A stretch of 64,000 bases of DNA from Paralichthys olivaceus (GCF_024713975.1 NC_091107.1:17971501-18035500), one strand, 5' to 3'. Shown: positions 21,801 to 34,913, numbered from the stretch's first letter. Made by a program: numbers and translations. Notes: a model not told the origin generated them from the letters alone.

Positions 21801-24800
21801 CGACATTTTTCATCCAAATTATAATGTATTATGTTGACTTAATTGTGAGGTTGAATTTGTGTAGGGGCTCCAAATTTGTACAAAATGTAATGCCAGATTT
21901 TATGTTTGGCTCGTTTAGTCAGAATAATCCGAGATTGCGTCTAAAGGCACTCATGTTCCATGTCCCATAAATTTGGCCACATTTCACTGAAATTCAATCA
22001 GCAACTTGAATCACAAATCTGAGTTAGCACATTTCAGAGGGTAGCTTAAATGCTTCACTGAGGCTTAAAGGTCAAACACAGAGCAAGTTAAAAAGTGTAA
22101 ATGCAGCCCCTGTAGGTTCTGTGTTGTTTTTTTATTTAGACTTGATAAAGTCAGACTAAAGGTTTTGTTTTCTGGTTTAGAGCTCTGAGAGAGAGCTGCA
22201 TTTCAAATCTGAGGACAGTGAGGAGCCGCTGTGTTTACACATCTGTCAAACATTAAAATAATCAAAGCCAAGCTGTTTTTAGAAAATATCCGATCACAAA
22301 ATGAAACGGTGCATTTGTTAGGAATCATTTTCTGCACAACTGTGTATTTACAGCACCAGGACAGTGTAAATGCGAATGCCTCCATATTAACTACAGTGGC
22401 CATGTTTATAACAAAAGAAGATATCATAAAGTGCAATAGTGTCCAAGTTTAATGTGTTTGGACTATGAAACACGTTTGGGGTACTTTAGAGATCAATTTG
22501 TTGTTGGCTTGATCTTTTCATTGGATTTGTTGACAATAAGAAAAAAAGAACATAACCAGCCACCTGTATCTTAAATTTGCTCTCCTATAAAAATAATGAA
22601 ATGATATAATATCTTGTGCTGAGTTAAGACATGACCTAAAGCTGGTGCTTAATAAAAACTCATATAGAAAAAGAAGACTCTTGAATAGAAGAATAGATGA
22701 CTCTGCAAAATCACAAATTGAATTGTCAGCCTAGTATTTTATTATGATTAATAAACAAAACCCAAAGTACTGTGAAATATTTTGCATATTGTTGGAAAGA
22801 TACATATTTATGTATATTATGCTGGGTTAAGACACCTGCATGGTAACTAAATGGTGGAAAGTAGGAGATTTATTTCCAACCTGTGGTTAACATGGTGTCT
22901 GACTGAGATTGTGAGCACTGTGCCATTTAAGACTCCATAAGGGACATTTTAACAATATCTATGATCTGAAGCCAGAACAGACATATCTTACCTCTGGATG
23001 TCAGATATGAGCCACCAGGCCCATGCCCAGCCTCCAACGACATACGTCTTCTGATCTGAGCCACAGCAGCCACCTTTAGAACAACACAGAGGGCAGAGAT
23101 GTCACGGGGCTACAGGATAAATCTCAAAAAACTGTAATAGCTTCTGTTTTTAATAGTTTGGATAAAATAAATGCCAAATGCAATAAGCTACATCATCAGC
23201 CCACAGCCTTAAATGACTTTTAACAGCTGGAAAACAACATTGAGAATGCAGTCAATTTAACACATTCACACATGATGCATTCATATTCACAGGGCATGGA
23301 ATAATAATACATTGATACATTGTCCTGTAATTGAAGCAGTATGTTTTATTTCAAGCTCCTAGTAGTGTAGGAGTATGATGAAACATCTACACCGAGACCC
23401 TGACCCACTTTCCAGGTTCTGCAAGTGGTTTTTTACGGAAGTTGACCACATCCTGTTTAAAAGGAAATAAAAACCAGCACTCCTCCTATCTTCTGAGCAG
23501 AGAAACTGCTAAGAGTTGGGACTGATCCGATCCAATAATGTTATCGGGTGTTGATACTTAATGTAATAATAGAGCCCAAAGCCAAAATGTTGCTGCACAT
23601 ATGGATCATTTAATTAATTCATAATCACAACCCCCACACCATTACAAAATGTTGTGAACAGTCCAACAGAACATTATAATGCGATTAAAACTTATACATA
23701 ATGTGACTAAGGTCAGAATACTCCAGGTGTCTTAACTCAATTATTGCTTATTTCAAGTTTAACCTTGCTCAGGTTAAAGTAATTGTAACATGCAGTCAGT
23801 ATGTCTCAAACCAAGCAGGTTTAGAGGAATGTAACACTTCTTATAGATCATAACCACAGTTTTAAAATAAATGCCAGATCATTCTAGATGAGATGCATGT
23901 TAAGTTAGGCCACATATAACGGCCGCTTTCAGTGGCCTTGCTCTGATAGTTTGATCTGGAGTGTTAAGTGTGACATTCCCAGCTGTCCCATGTTAACTGA
24001 CGGACTCAGGAGGGGGAGGAGCAGGGCTAGCTTCACTAACACATACTCCCCTATAACCAAACATTACAGCAGGACACACTGAAGATTTTACCATCAACAG
24101 TGATATTATCAAAAACAGACAGAAAATGGAAATATAGTGAAATTTCAAGTAGCCAAAATGTCCCTTTCTGACCACAATCAATCCATTAGCTATACAGCTT
24201 GTACTTTTATAGTTATACTATAATTTAATTAATTAATTAACTCTTCCTTCTTGAGAGTTGGACCAGGCACTGACCATGATCAGAATGTATTCTATTAAAA
24301 GATATGTTTTGGAATTGGATACCTTCTCTTATGATATAATCTAATGTAGACATATTAGAATCGGTATTTCAATGACGAAATGAGGGAGGGGCAGGCTTTT
24401 ACTATGAAAATTCACAACCCACCTGCCAAATGCCAATGCCAACTAAAGTTGTAGGCAATGGAGCCACACACCATTTTAGTCCCAGTTGCTCTGGTCTACC
24501 ACTGGCATAACTGAGATTCCTGACGGCATTCAGTGCACGATAGGGGGAGGTGCTCCAGGCAAATGAATGAGAGTTTACACAAGCGGAAATCCCATCTTCA
24601 ACATCACTTTTCAGGATGCAGTGCTTGGTTCTTGAAAAGTCACACTGACACAACTCAGTGGTGAAGTGGTGTTGTTTCACATTTCCACAGATAATTGTGT
24701 CACAATCTATGTTTTTCTATGTGGTGACTGACATTTGCTCACAATGGAAAAATCCCACTGCAGTTACTGTTTTGTGTTACATCGAAAGTGGTCAGACAGG

Positions 24801-25869
24801 AAACCACCCTGACAGATTCAGTTACATTGTTTGTGCAATAAAGTACCAAACCACATATAGAAACTGACACACAACTTCTTTTTTTGAACAGTGGGAAAGG
24901 TATTCCTAATAGTCATTCCATATCAGATCAATGGAGAAAGCAGCAGCACGCTGTTTACTCTAACTATCAACTGATAACATAGAAATGATCGACTCAATAA
25001 GTAGATCCTAAGATTTTAAAACAGATCTCTAAAAGGTTTGAGAATTTTGATTGAATGAAAATCCAATGTCAGTCTGTGTGAACCAACATCTTTTACACAA
25101 AAGAGGAGGTGCTGGCCTCTTTATTTAAGGGGCCCCTGGGATTAAGAAAATTCCTGGGTAGAGATATGTGTGCCAAACAGTCTGCAACACTTGTAATTTC
25201 AGAATGTACATGTAGCTTTATAGAATTATCATATCCCACCACCAGTGATCAGATACAGGGACAACACATACATCAAAATGTACTGCATCTCTGCTGCTGA
25301 AAACATTTCACTGATGTCTGTTCTGAAGTAAATTAAATGAAAGCAGCTCCATGATCAAGTGTGACACTCGGGTAAACAACGTAGGAACAGATGTGGAAGC
25401 AAACCAATCAAGCCACAACCTCAGCAGCCATGACGGATGAGGACAGGCATGGCAACACGGCGAAAACGTAGGCGAGTGGAGGAAACAGGTGGATTTAAAA
25501 TGAAAACACTTCCGAGAAGAAACTCGGTGTAAAGGAGCGAACGTTTTCATTAACACGCAAATCCACAGTCTAAACATGGAAACATGCGTGTGCGTGCGTG
25601 TGTCCGTACACACATTGAAGTGGGCTGGGTAGTATTACACGTACATTCCGTCTGTTTTAACGCATTTGTACACGAGATACTTCTGGAATAAAAGGCCTGG
25701 AGTATCTTGTCAATATTCCTCTGGGTTTTCCATGTTATAGCCCCCGTCAGCTCCAGGTATTAGACAGAGGCCCGCGGAGCTAAAATACGTCGCATAGAGA
25801 GAGAAAAAAAAAAACGTTACCTGAAACTACAAGGGCCTCGTTCGGTCCAACGGTGTGACAGTTTCCCAT
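12819..25869 (-). CDS. flot2: Flotillin-2 (reggie-1), membrane-raft scaffold protein, complete
   Basis: Flotillin-2 forms hetero-oligomers with flotillin-1 on the cytoplasmic face of the plasma membrane and endosomes. Coding exons (- strand): 25821-25869, 22992-23073, 19754-19844, 16432-16555, 15707-15825, 15457-15570, 15176-15295, 14874-15088, 14197-14380, 13455-13604, 12819-12869. All phases agree and give 432 residues (human 428). The start [20 protein letters not shown] shows the Gly2 myristoylation site and Cys4/19/20 acylation sites. The SPFH/PHB domain follows (about 40-190), then the long EA-rich coiled coil (about 190-365, with repeated AEAE and GEAEAA words). The C-terminus [16 protein letters not shown] differs from the mammalian end. 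Exon 3 has an alternative copy at 20341-20431. Intron 1 (2.7 kb) and the intron before exon 4 (3.2 kb) are long; I saw nothing coding in them. Start choice is certain from the acylation motif. Confidence 0.97.
16258..16289. repeat. TA microsatellite with T run
   Basis: A (ta)n run followed by ttttttttt in the intron upstream of flot2 exon 5. Low complexity only. Confidence 0.85.
17709..17726 (+). promoter_or_regulatory. CTCF-like site in a flot2 intron
   Basis: The bases CAGCAGGGGGCGCCGT match the core CTCF consensus (CCASNAGGGGGCGC) closely. Its motif orientation is the same as that of the second site at 59602-59618. Binding is inferred from motif only. Confidence 0.5.
19754..19844 (-). other. 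flot2: flot2 exon 3a (canonical version)
   Basis: A 91-base exon with AG acceptor and GT donor (gtaaatc), encoding [20 protein letters not shown] and ending GVAQ. It matches the standard vertebrate flotillin-2 sequence. Same length and phase as exon 3b, 496 bases upstream. Confidence 0.95.
20341..20431 (-). other. flot2: flot2 exon 3b (alternative, duplicated exon)
   Basis: A second 91-base exon between exons 2 and 3a, with an AG acceptor (ctacgtag) and GT donor (gtaatgc). It encodes [20 protein letters not shown], then [11 protein letters not shown]. About 18 of 31 residues match exon 3a and the reading frame is clean, so it is an old tandem duplicate under constraint, not a pseudo-exon. 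Using both would add 182 bases and break the frame, so the two must be mutually exclusive. It alters the early part of the SPFH domain. I have a vague memory of a similar isoform in mammals but cannot confirm it. Confidence 0.88.
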
Positions 25870-28542
25870 TTTACCGACAGAGAGAAGCTCGTATTCACAC
25901 CAACTCCTCACACACTAAAACAATTCAAGTTAAAATCCTCAATTTCTCGGGTTTTCTCCACAACGCTCGCTCTTCGCTCGCTCCACGCCCCTATCGATGG
26001 GTTTTTTTCAAAATGGAGTCAATCGACTGATTTGTCAAGTTCGCCAATCGACCCACAGTCCGCTTCCGTTTAGCACTTTCAACATACAGCTTCCTTTGCT
26101 TAAAAGTGCTCTTAAATGATTTTATTTTGAAGGTATTATTTTAAAACATCCTTCTTTGTTTTCCCCGCCGCTTAACCCAGCCGATCAGACCCCCTCCTCC
26201 ACAGAGCTTTCATAATAATATTAATAAGGCGTGGTTGGTTAAATGTCCACTGACGCATGCAGTCCTCTTTCCTGACAGCATTAGCATGTGTCCCACGTGT
26301 TACCACTGAAACGCTCACGGGGTGCTGTGATGTAGAATAGTCAGATCTCTGTGGTGTGGGGTCCTGGTATTGAGGAGTTCTAAGGGGTCCCTGGCAAAAA
26401 GAGGAATCATTGAATCATCTTTAAGTCACACTGAAGGGATGTATGACTACTTAGCTTGTGGGATGGATAGCAGGTTGGTTGGTTAATGTTCTGTTGGTTG
26501 GTTGGGTGGTTGTTTTGTTGGTTGGCTGGTGAGTTGGATGGTTGATGTTTTGCTGGTTAGTTGCTAAGATGGCTGGTTGGTTGGTTGTTTAATGTTCTGT
26601 GGGTTGGTTGGTTGGCTTTTAGATTTGAGTACATGGTTTAGTGGACCTGGTCTGCAGCTGTTGGATAACTGACATGCCAGTGCTCCTCAGAAACACTTCA
26701 TTTCTACTGCTGCTGATGGCATTGGTTTAAAGTTTGTGTTGCCTGAAATTGGATGCAAATGTTTCATGCTAAAACTCATCACAACAGGAAGTGGATTTCA
26801 ACATTTCCACCCTGCACAGACAAGGCTCCAGTCTGATGTCTGCCTCATCCCACAGCCCCACTGCTGTACTGGAGGTGTGTTTGCCTCCACCACCGCTGCA
26901 GCCTTCTCTTTTCATGGTGGACTGTGTTTCCTCTTTGACCTGGCTTCCTTCAGGAACGATCCATACTGGTTTCTTTCCAGCTTAATTCAGTAAATATACC
27001 CACCCATCTTACCCAGTAAATCCCTGCAAGGCATTTTGATATTGGTGTAAGCAGAATATACATCTTATATCCAGTTAGCTGACTTCCCTTGAATAAATGA
27101 CTGCCTGCAGCCACTTGTGTTGTAAGTCGCAAGTAGTGTATACTGTGAAATGTTTATTTTGAGGGCGTTCACCTAATAATGTTTATCCCCCCATTTGCCA
27201 AGAGAATAAATGATAAATATGTTGATCTCTTATGAATGATATGGGATGATGCAGGAAATAAATAAATATCCAACGGAGACATGAATGTAATTGCAAAGAC
27301 AAATGCAAACAAAGAAGGCTGATTGAGAAATGCTCTGTAGAAAGCTGCTGTATGAATTCATGTTTTTTTCTTCATGGTTACACATTTAAAGAGCAATGGT
27401 AAATATTATCCCCACAGGAATGTTGTCTGTTAAATCAGATTACCCCACCTGGATCCTGCACTCCATCACATGTGGATAATAACATATTATGTGAACTTTC
27501 CGGACAGTCGTGTTGCAAACTGATCATTAAAGTGTTTAAAAACAGCTCGGCCTCCCTGTGTCTTCAGTGAAGATCTTTAGAATTTCAACATACCCAGGAC
27601 ATCTTTCCGAGATCCAGCTGAATTTTAACGTGTGGGAAAGAGATGAATACCTTTGGGCCACGAGATATAAATCCGTTCTGTACTAACAAGACCTGTGGAA
27701 CTGAACTGAAGAAGCCTCTTGGATGAGAGATTACACATTTCACTTAATTACATGCTGCATAATGAGCTTTAGTTTAATATAATATACTGTCTGCACTGAC
27801 AGATAACTATTGCAATTACTAGTCAATAAAAACATATGGACCTATTTCTGTGTGCCATGTCTTTTAGGGGGGGGATAGTGGCTGACACAAGGTAAATCTG
27901 TAAACTATCTATCCCCCATTCCAAATAAATGTTTAACCTCATAGGATAAACTTATGTAAAAGAGAAAGTTACATGTTTTTAACTATGTCTTATAAAACTA
28001 TTGGTCAGTGGGCAGAACTTTTATACAAGTTGATCTCTTATCTCCACTGGAGATAAAACCCAAGGACAAAAGCCAGCCCCAGGGCCAAGCTTCGCACAGG
28101 GTCCTGGGGCCACTTTGACAACATGGCGGTGAGACAGGGCAGAGCTCTGTGGATGAGAACCTGCTTTAATGTAGATATAAAGAGTTTGAACTCAATGGTT
28201 TTTCATTTCAGGTTAAACTGATTAAAACACTCATCTGAAAATATGAAATCCCTGCTTATAAATACTAACCACTGTCTGTATACTGTATAACTGTGATAAA
28301 AATTGCCTTTTGAAAATACATTTCATATCCAAAACAACGTATCTGATGATTGTTGTGAAAACCTGTTAAGTAAGACAAACCTTCCCTCCTTTATGAGCCG
28401 CCGTGCCACGGCTGTCTTGTTAAGCTAATCATTAAGGATAATAAAAAAGGAAGGTTATATCACGCAGGGCTACTTGAATTCTAGCCAACCATCCATGCAG
28501 TTTGAGCGTTGATGAGCGACAGTAGTGACACAGGGAGCAGAC
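25870..28542. other. flot2/slc6 intergenic region (divergent promoters)
   Basis: The two flanking genes are divergently transcribed. The first few hundred bases upstream of the flot2 start hold several CG and CTCGCTC words and no TATA box near the ATG. The middle holds a TTGG minisatellite (26465-26625). From 26.7 to 28.5 kb I see no convincing exon. A short GCCCCAGG/CCTGGGGC inverted pair lies near 28070-28112. Confidence 0.5.
26465..26625 (+). repeat. TTGG-rich minisatellite
   Basis: Irregular tandem units of ttggttggttgg with gatgttttgctgg-like and aatgttctgt spacers, roughly 160 bases, between the divergent flot2 and slc6 genes. Confidence 0.85.
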
Positions 28543-31500
28543 ATGGATCAACACCTCAGCCGACCGACATGGAGCAGGCAGATAGAGTTCACTCTGGCCG
28601 GCATTGGCTCTGCTGTGGGGCTTGGCAACGTTTGGAGGTTCCCTTATCTCTGCTACAGGAGTGGAGGAGGTGAGAATTATAAAACAAGACCACACTCTCC
28701 ACAGGTTAACGTAATGTGCTGTTAGTGAGCCCTGCATTTGTTTCTACTGCATATGTTGAAAAATGTTCAAACAATTATTTTCATCACGAGTTCTGAAATG
28801 GTTGCAGTGTGTGTAATTCGTGTTTACAAGCCTAAACTAAACAGTGAAAGTCTGCACGTATGGTTGAAGAAGAACATTGGTTCACAATTGTAAAACAGCA
28901 ATAATGACCCATCATGGGAGCAGGTTGACTTTCAAAAAGTTAAACATTAGAGGATGCCATAAAAACTGTACCAACAAAAGCTCCTTTGCCGGGAATGTGT
29001 CTGAAATAATTGACTCATATTATTTGACCATTGTTTTACTGCCAGGTGCCTTTCTGGTGCCATACCTGTTCATGCTGGTGGTGTTGGGAATCCCTCTTCT
29101 CCACATGGAGCTGATTGTGGGCCAGTACATGAGGAGAGGGCCTGTCCATGCTCTGGCTAATGTCTGCCCACTGTTGAAAGGTAGGATAACTGAAAGGTGA
29201 CACACGCCTATTTGTCTGACTATGAAAAACATGATATTAACATTATTTGTGTCTGTCCCCAGGCGTGGGTGTGGCTACAGTGGCAATCTCCTTCATAATG
29301 TGCATCTACTACAACGTTGTCATCACCTGGGCTCTTTACTATCTCTTCAGCTCCTTCCAGGAACCGCTGCCCTGGCAGAGCTGCAACAACACCTGGAACA
29401 CACCTAACTGCACCAACCATGCCACCAACAGCAGCTACTCCTCCACAGCCAGCCAGGAGTTCTTCAGGTACACCTCACTGTGTGGGAGAATCCCACTCTC
29501 CTTCTAAGGTAGTGGTTACAAATATGTGGTTACAAATATGTTCACACTTTTCATTGTGAACAGCTTCCTGTTGAGACAGTGGTGCGAAACCTCTCGTTTT
29601 CAAATTGGTTAACTCATGAATTTGTTAAATCGCAGTTAGTGGATAAATCTGTAATCCAATATGTTTTATAGTTATAGTAAACCTTATTTATAAAGCACAT
29701 TTCAAATCACGTTTACAAAGGGCTTCACGAAAAACAAATAAAGAATTGAAGGCAAAACAAAGGAAACAATTGAATACACTGTGAGACCACATGACATCAG
29801 GTTGGGAATATAAGAGATACGATTTGACAGATGCACGTGAGTACTACAGTTTATTTGTCTAAGCTTATAGATCAATATGTCAACAATGACTGTATAACAT
29901 ATTGGGTACTGTCTGAAGTATTGGACAAATCGAGATGTTTTTAACCTGTCGATAGCATAGATCAGGGATCATGAAGACAAGATATTTGCACCATATTGCA
30001 TGATGTTTCACCCTAATCCATAAATTGGAACTTGTTGGTCTCACTGGAGGTTCACCATCAAAGATTAATCCTTTAGGGACCATGAATGCCTCAAACTGTA
30101 CAAAAACTTGAGCCCATTGTTGATGTTAACTGGATGAGAGACACTTGCAGGGCACAACTTAATAGTTTTATTGATAAAAAATGGTCGGCGATAAAAGGTG
30201 GAGATATTGAAACAACACAGAAACCAGAAGACAGTAGAAAAATGAATGGGCCCAAAATGGAACCCTGTGCTTCACCACATATACATACTTCCATGCCCAA
30301 TGACCACCATAGGAAATTATCGCAAAATAATTGGACTCTTCCCTTTGTCATACTAGATATGAGGTATGTCAGGATTAATGCAGAATGGAATCACCTTGGA
30401 GACTTCTCTCTTCTCTTTTTGAAGAAATAAGATGCTGGAGCAGACTGATGGAGTGGAGGAAGCAGGTGGGGTGCGCTGGGAGCTTTTCCTCATCCTCATT
30501 CTGGCTTGGATCCTCATTTACCTTTGTATCTTCAAGGGGGTGAAATCAACAGGCAAGGTGAGGGAGTGGGCGAGAAACTGGGCTAAAGTGAGAGATTGAC
30601 GGACTGATGGCGAATTGCTTTCCTTGTTTGTTTCTTTGGGTAGGTGGTGTACTTCACGGCCCTGTTCCCGTACGTAATCTTGATTGCCCTGCTCATCAAT
30701 AATGTACAGCTTCCTGGCGCATTAGATGGAATAACCTTCTTCATTGTGCCAGAATGGGACAAGCTGCTCTCAGTGGAGGTAAGACAGAAGAAAGAGGAGT
30801 GCAGGAGGGGGAGATAAAAAAATGATTAAATACATAAATGGTTCTGGCTGACCTGACCGACATAGGTGGATAGTCAGCGAACTATTTATATTGTTAATAA
30901 TGACGCAGGCTTTGTTGATTGGTTTGGTAGTGATGATCAATAGTTATGGATGAACATCCCTCTGTGTTGCAGGTGTGGGTGAACGCTGCAGCTCAGATCT
31001 TTAACTCCATTGGTATTGGTTTCGGTTCCCTCATGGCCATGTCCAGCTACAACTCCTTCAACAACAATATTTTGAAGTAATAAGACAGATATCCTTTTAT
31101 CCTTTCTCCTCGGGTAAAGAGGTAAAATATTAAGAACATCTTCTCTTCCCCACAGGGACACCCTGACTATATGCATCATCAACTCCCTCACCAGTATCCT
31201 AGCAGGCTTCATCATTTTCTCTGCCTTTGGATACATGTCTTATCTTCAGGGCATTCCTGTCAGCGATCTGGCTGTGGACGGTAAGAGAACAAAACCATAG
31301 TCTCATTTCAAATCATGTCAAATCTAAATTGATGTATCAGGCTCCAGGTTTATACCAGATTACTTTGATTAAACTTTACCCTTTAATACCTGGGTATCAG
31401 GATAATACTTGTGTTTTATTTATCATTTAAATTAATCTACTTGTAGTAAAATATATAATCTGTTTTCAGTTTCAGTTTACAGTGAACCTGGTATTTGTTG

Positions 31501-34066
31501 CAGGTATTTAATATGAAGATGTTTTAAATTTTTCACAGAGGAGTCAAGTGACCAAGTTGCAATAATACGAGTCATAGTTCAAAATTTGATATTGGACACC
31601 CTCTCGTCGCAACATGTTTTTACCCCTGTCTGTTTGTTGGTCAGTTTGTGTCATTGCAAGCTAGATTACAGACAAATAACTGAGCTGATTATCACAAAAC
31701 GTGGTGGAAAATACTGTATTGCTCAGGGAAGAACCCATTCAATGTGGTGGCATCATTTTTTTTCTTTTCTTTAACATTATTAACATTTAACAGACCATTG
31801 TGTTTTACAACAATTTCCCAGTTTTCCCAGGGAATAAGTCATTGAACCTGATGAAATAAATCAAGCATGTACAGGGAACTGATTTCTATGAGTGTGGGAA
31901 ATTTGGGGACTTTTGATTGAATTCAAGGGAAACTTGGTGGAGGTCTGCACGCTGTTGAGTGCCCCGTGGTCCAAAACCTTTTGTAAGAGGGTCCATGAGC
32001 ATATCATAGATCAATTTCTGAGAAAAATTTTGAGTTTATTCCAAGGTTTTATATACTGGGGAACCTTTACAAGTTCCCCACTCTGGTGCATCTGACTAGC
32101 ATCATGGTGGTAAGATTGGTTTTGATCAAGGGATAAAAAACACTCTGTAAAGTTGTTTTGAATGAACAAATTCCATTGAAGCATGGTATATGTAGGACAA
32201 ATACTTTGAAAGATTGAGGAAATATATTGTTTACCTTAATTCAGGTGCACAGCAGCTTAACTCACTCACTTGAAATTAAGGCTATTCCATAACATATGGT
32301 TTGATACTGACATCAAGACACACAGGCCCTTATTCCCTTTGTGTCTGATTTACTTATTATACTTAAATTTGTTTTATTTCAGTTCTTTCAATTTTGTTGA
32401 TAATTTAATTCTCTTTGACGCTGTACTATGTCAAAAATCTGAAAAACTTCATTGAGTATAAATCGTAAGAAAAATAAAATGAGACAAGAAACCTTTCTTT
32501 AACTATGACGAGTGTAATGTTAATCATCTGTATATTTGATCACACACTGCTGTAGCAGTTTATGAACAGATTAATGCTGCACATGTTGGTCTTTCCCCTC
32601 ACAGCTTTTTGTTATTACATGTTTGTTCTTTAGAAGCGCTATCACGATGTAGATTTTAAGTCTGCATTGCCATATTGATTATCTTGTGTATCCAGGTCCA
32701 GGACTGGTTTATGTCATTTACCCACAAGCCTTTGCCAACATGCCTGTGCCTCAGCTCTGGGCTGTGTTGTTCTTCTTCATGCTGCTCTGCCTCGGACTGG
32801 ACAGTGAGGTGAAGTCAGGGAAATGCCATCATTTGGACCTGTCCTAGAGAGATTCAGTATGACTCAGGATTTCAATTCTTTTTTCATCAGTTTGCGATGG
32901 TTGAAGTGATGGTGACCAGTCTCATGGATCAATTCTCCCAGCAGCTGATTGCATTTTTCAAGAGGAAGGAGCTGTTTATTCTCGCTGTCTGTGGTGCAGC
33001 CTGCCTCTTAGGAATTCCTTGTGTCATGCAGGTACAAACTCTACTTCATCACTGGTTGATGTTTCACCAGGTTAAAACCAAACTGTAAGATCTTCAGTCT
33101 CACACCTGCTGTCCTAAAGACTGTTTCTGTCTGTGTCCAGGTGGGAATCTTTGTTTTTCAGCTGATGGACCATTACACTGCAATCGTGTCCATCATGTTT
33201 CTTGCATTCTTTGAGGTTATAGCGATCTGTTGGAGTTACGGTGAGAAAAACATGTTCGAATCTAATTCAAATTTTAGTGGGCATTTAATGTGACAATACC
33301 CTTTAAACCAACAGTTGATGCATCTCATAAATTTTGAGGTTTAATTTAAAATCTGACTTTTATTGCCACAATGCCATGCCATCAACAAGAACGTAAAACA
33401 TGTCAGACATGCTGACAGCCGAAGGTTTTACTAAACTAGTTTCCGTGCAGGTGTGAATCGACTTTCAGACAACTTGGAAGAGATGACTGGGAAGAGAGCA
33501 AGCATCTTCTTCAAACTGTGTTGGCTGATAATTGCTCCTGGACTGATCACTGTAAGTAGGCAGGGCCACCAGGACTTTAAAGCAAGTTAGAGATCCGTCC
33601 TAAAGTGTCACTACTGAACTCTGAATGTTTCTTTCTCCAGGTCATCCTCATTTTCTCCATCATTCAATTCAAACCAGCCCGCTACGAGGACTACGTCTTC
33701 CCTCCCTGGGCTCAGGGCGTTGGGTGGGTTATTGCCATGACCTCCATCATCTGGATTCCTCTCTGTGCAGTTCACACATTGTGGGTGCTGCCTGGCTCAT
33801 TCATGCAGGTGAGTTACGTGTACTATTAACCTGTTCTCCATTCAAAGCTCTGGATTTAAAACTCAAGTGAGTGTGTAATCACATCAAGCTGTGTTAATGT
33901 CATTAATATATTCCCCCAACAGAAACTGAAGCTCTCGATCACACCGCACAGCCTGGATGAGATGTCAAAAATGGCGTATGATGAGAGGGGAGGAAAAGAT
34001 GCCTATCCAGTCATCAGCTCCAACTCTCTTGTTACTGAAAAACCTCACATTCAGACAAACCTCTGA
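28543..34066 (+). CDS. SLC6-family sodium- and chloride-dependent transporter, complete
   Basis: Neurotransmitter:sodium symporter of the plasma membrane. Thirteen coding exons: 28543-28669, 29046-29180, 29263-29467, 30425-30557, 30644-30778, 30973-31076, 31156-31280, 32696-32808, 32891-33031, 33141-33240, 33451-33551, 33641-33808, 33923-34066, giving 576 residues in consistent phase. Family marks: TM1 [19 protein letters not shown] then GGG; extracellular loop 2 with the Cys pair [13 protein letters not shown] and several N-glycosylation sequons; FKGVKSTGK before TM5; TM6-7 [10 protein letters not shown]8 LGLDSEFAMVE. It resembles the GABA/taurine/creatine branch most (LPGALDGI and KGVKSTGK are creatine-transporter-like) but fits no human member I can recall, and its N-terminus is very short (about 8 residues before WSRQIEF). 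It could be one of the fish-only members (for example those called slc6a22 in zebrafish), which I cannot verify. Substrate unknown. An in-frame TAG at 28522-28524 supports the chosen ATG. Confidence 0.9.
29669..30400 (-). mobile_element. LINE remnant in an slc6 intron
   Basis: The left edge, tttataaagcacatttcaaa, reads on the - strand like the tail of fish LINEs of the L2/Rex type (compare the tail at 47.27 kb). On the same strand about 30241-30282 encodes [14 protein letters not shown], close to the reverse-transcriptase motif CGVPQGSILGPLLF. The sequence between is decayed. The remnant sits in the intron between exons 3 and 4 and is antisense to the gene. Confidence 0.5.
31530..31965 (+). 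repeat. Dispersed fish repeat, copy 3
   Basis: Reverse orientation relative to copies at 190 and 7346, inside the large intron after slc6 exon 7. Shared words include tgtctgtttgttggtcag, gggaagaacccattcaatg, ttcccagggaataa, agggaactgatttctatgagtg and ggtggaggtctgc. This is the longest copy in the window. I know the pattern as a common teleost interspersed repeat but cannot give its class. Confidence 0.65.
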
Positions 34067-34805
34067 TACCTCGGTGCAATGTGAACATCATGATGTTCAC
34101 ATTGCCACCATTAGCTACAGGTTTAATTTAATCAGTAGGTGTTTAGCTATTAGTCTTAAATCTTGAAAAAACTTCTGGTAAAGAATTAAGCATATTTATG
34201 TCACAGAAAGTATTTACATGATTGTGGAAACATGTTGCTGCATGTAGATTATTTAAAATGGACATTTTTGTAAACGTGTATTAAATTTGAGATTTTGTTA
34301 GACTTCTGGTGACTGTTTTGTTTTCGTAGATACAATTTTGTGAACAGATACGTGTTAAGAATCCGTTATTGTTGAGCGCATCCTCAACATCTGGCCTGCA
34401 TTTCCTCTGGCGAGAGAGCTCCAAAGGACAAAGGCGTGGTACTCAAGACTTGACATATACACACGTAACTGGTCTCTTGTGGCTTAACCTTGCTGAGGGT
34501 GCCATCTCTTGGCCACATATATTAATGTAGATGTTGACATATCTGTGATCAGGGACTGTTACTGAATTAAGTACTTATATTTTAGCTATAACATGATTAA
34601 ACTGACACTATTTAACATCCATAGTTCAATACCCATCTTCAGCTGTATGAACCAGATCGCTTTTAAAATATTGCACTGTAGAATTAATGCGGCTGATTCA
34701 TTGGGTCAAATGCGACGGCACTGCTGATAAGAGATTATGCTGGTGCTTAACAGATGATTACATGGGTCATGCAACTCTAATGTCATGTCATGTTATATGA
34801 TGTGT

Positions 34806-34811
34806 AATAAA
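34806..34811 (+). terminator. Candidate slc6 polyadenylation signal
   Basis: AATAAA in gtaataaaaac, about 740 bases after the stop codon. An earlier ATTAAA lies near 34279. Confidence 0.5.
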
Positions 34812-34913
34812 AACATGACACAAAGTCCACAGATTGCTGCAATGACAAGCCGACGCCTACAGTCTGTTGAACACATCACAACACATAACTTACTTCTGGG
34901 CAATCATTTTTAT

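Noticed and set aside
26736-26993. Overlapping + strand frames in the flot2/slc6 intergenic region
   Set aside because: Two overlapping frames of similar length, no homology, no splice sites; most likely chance.
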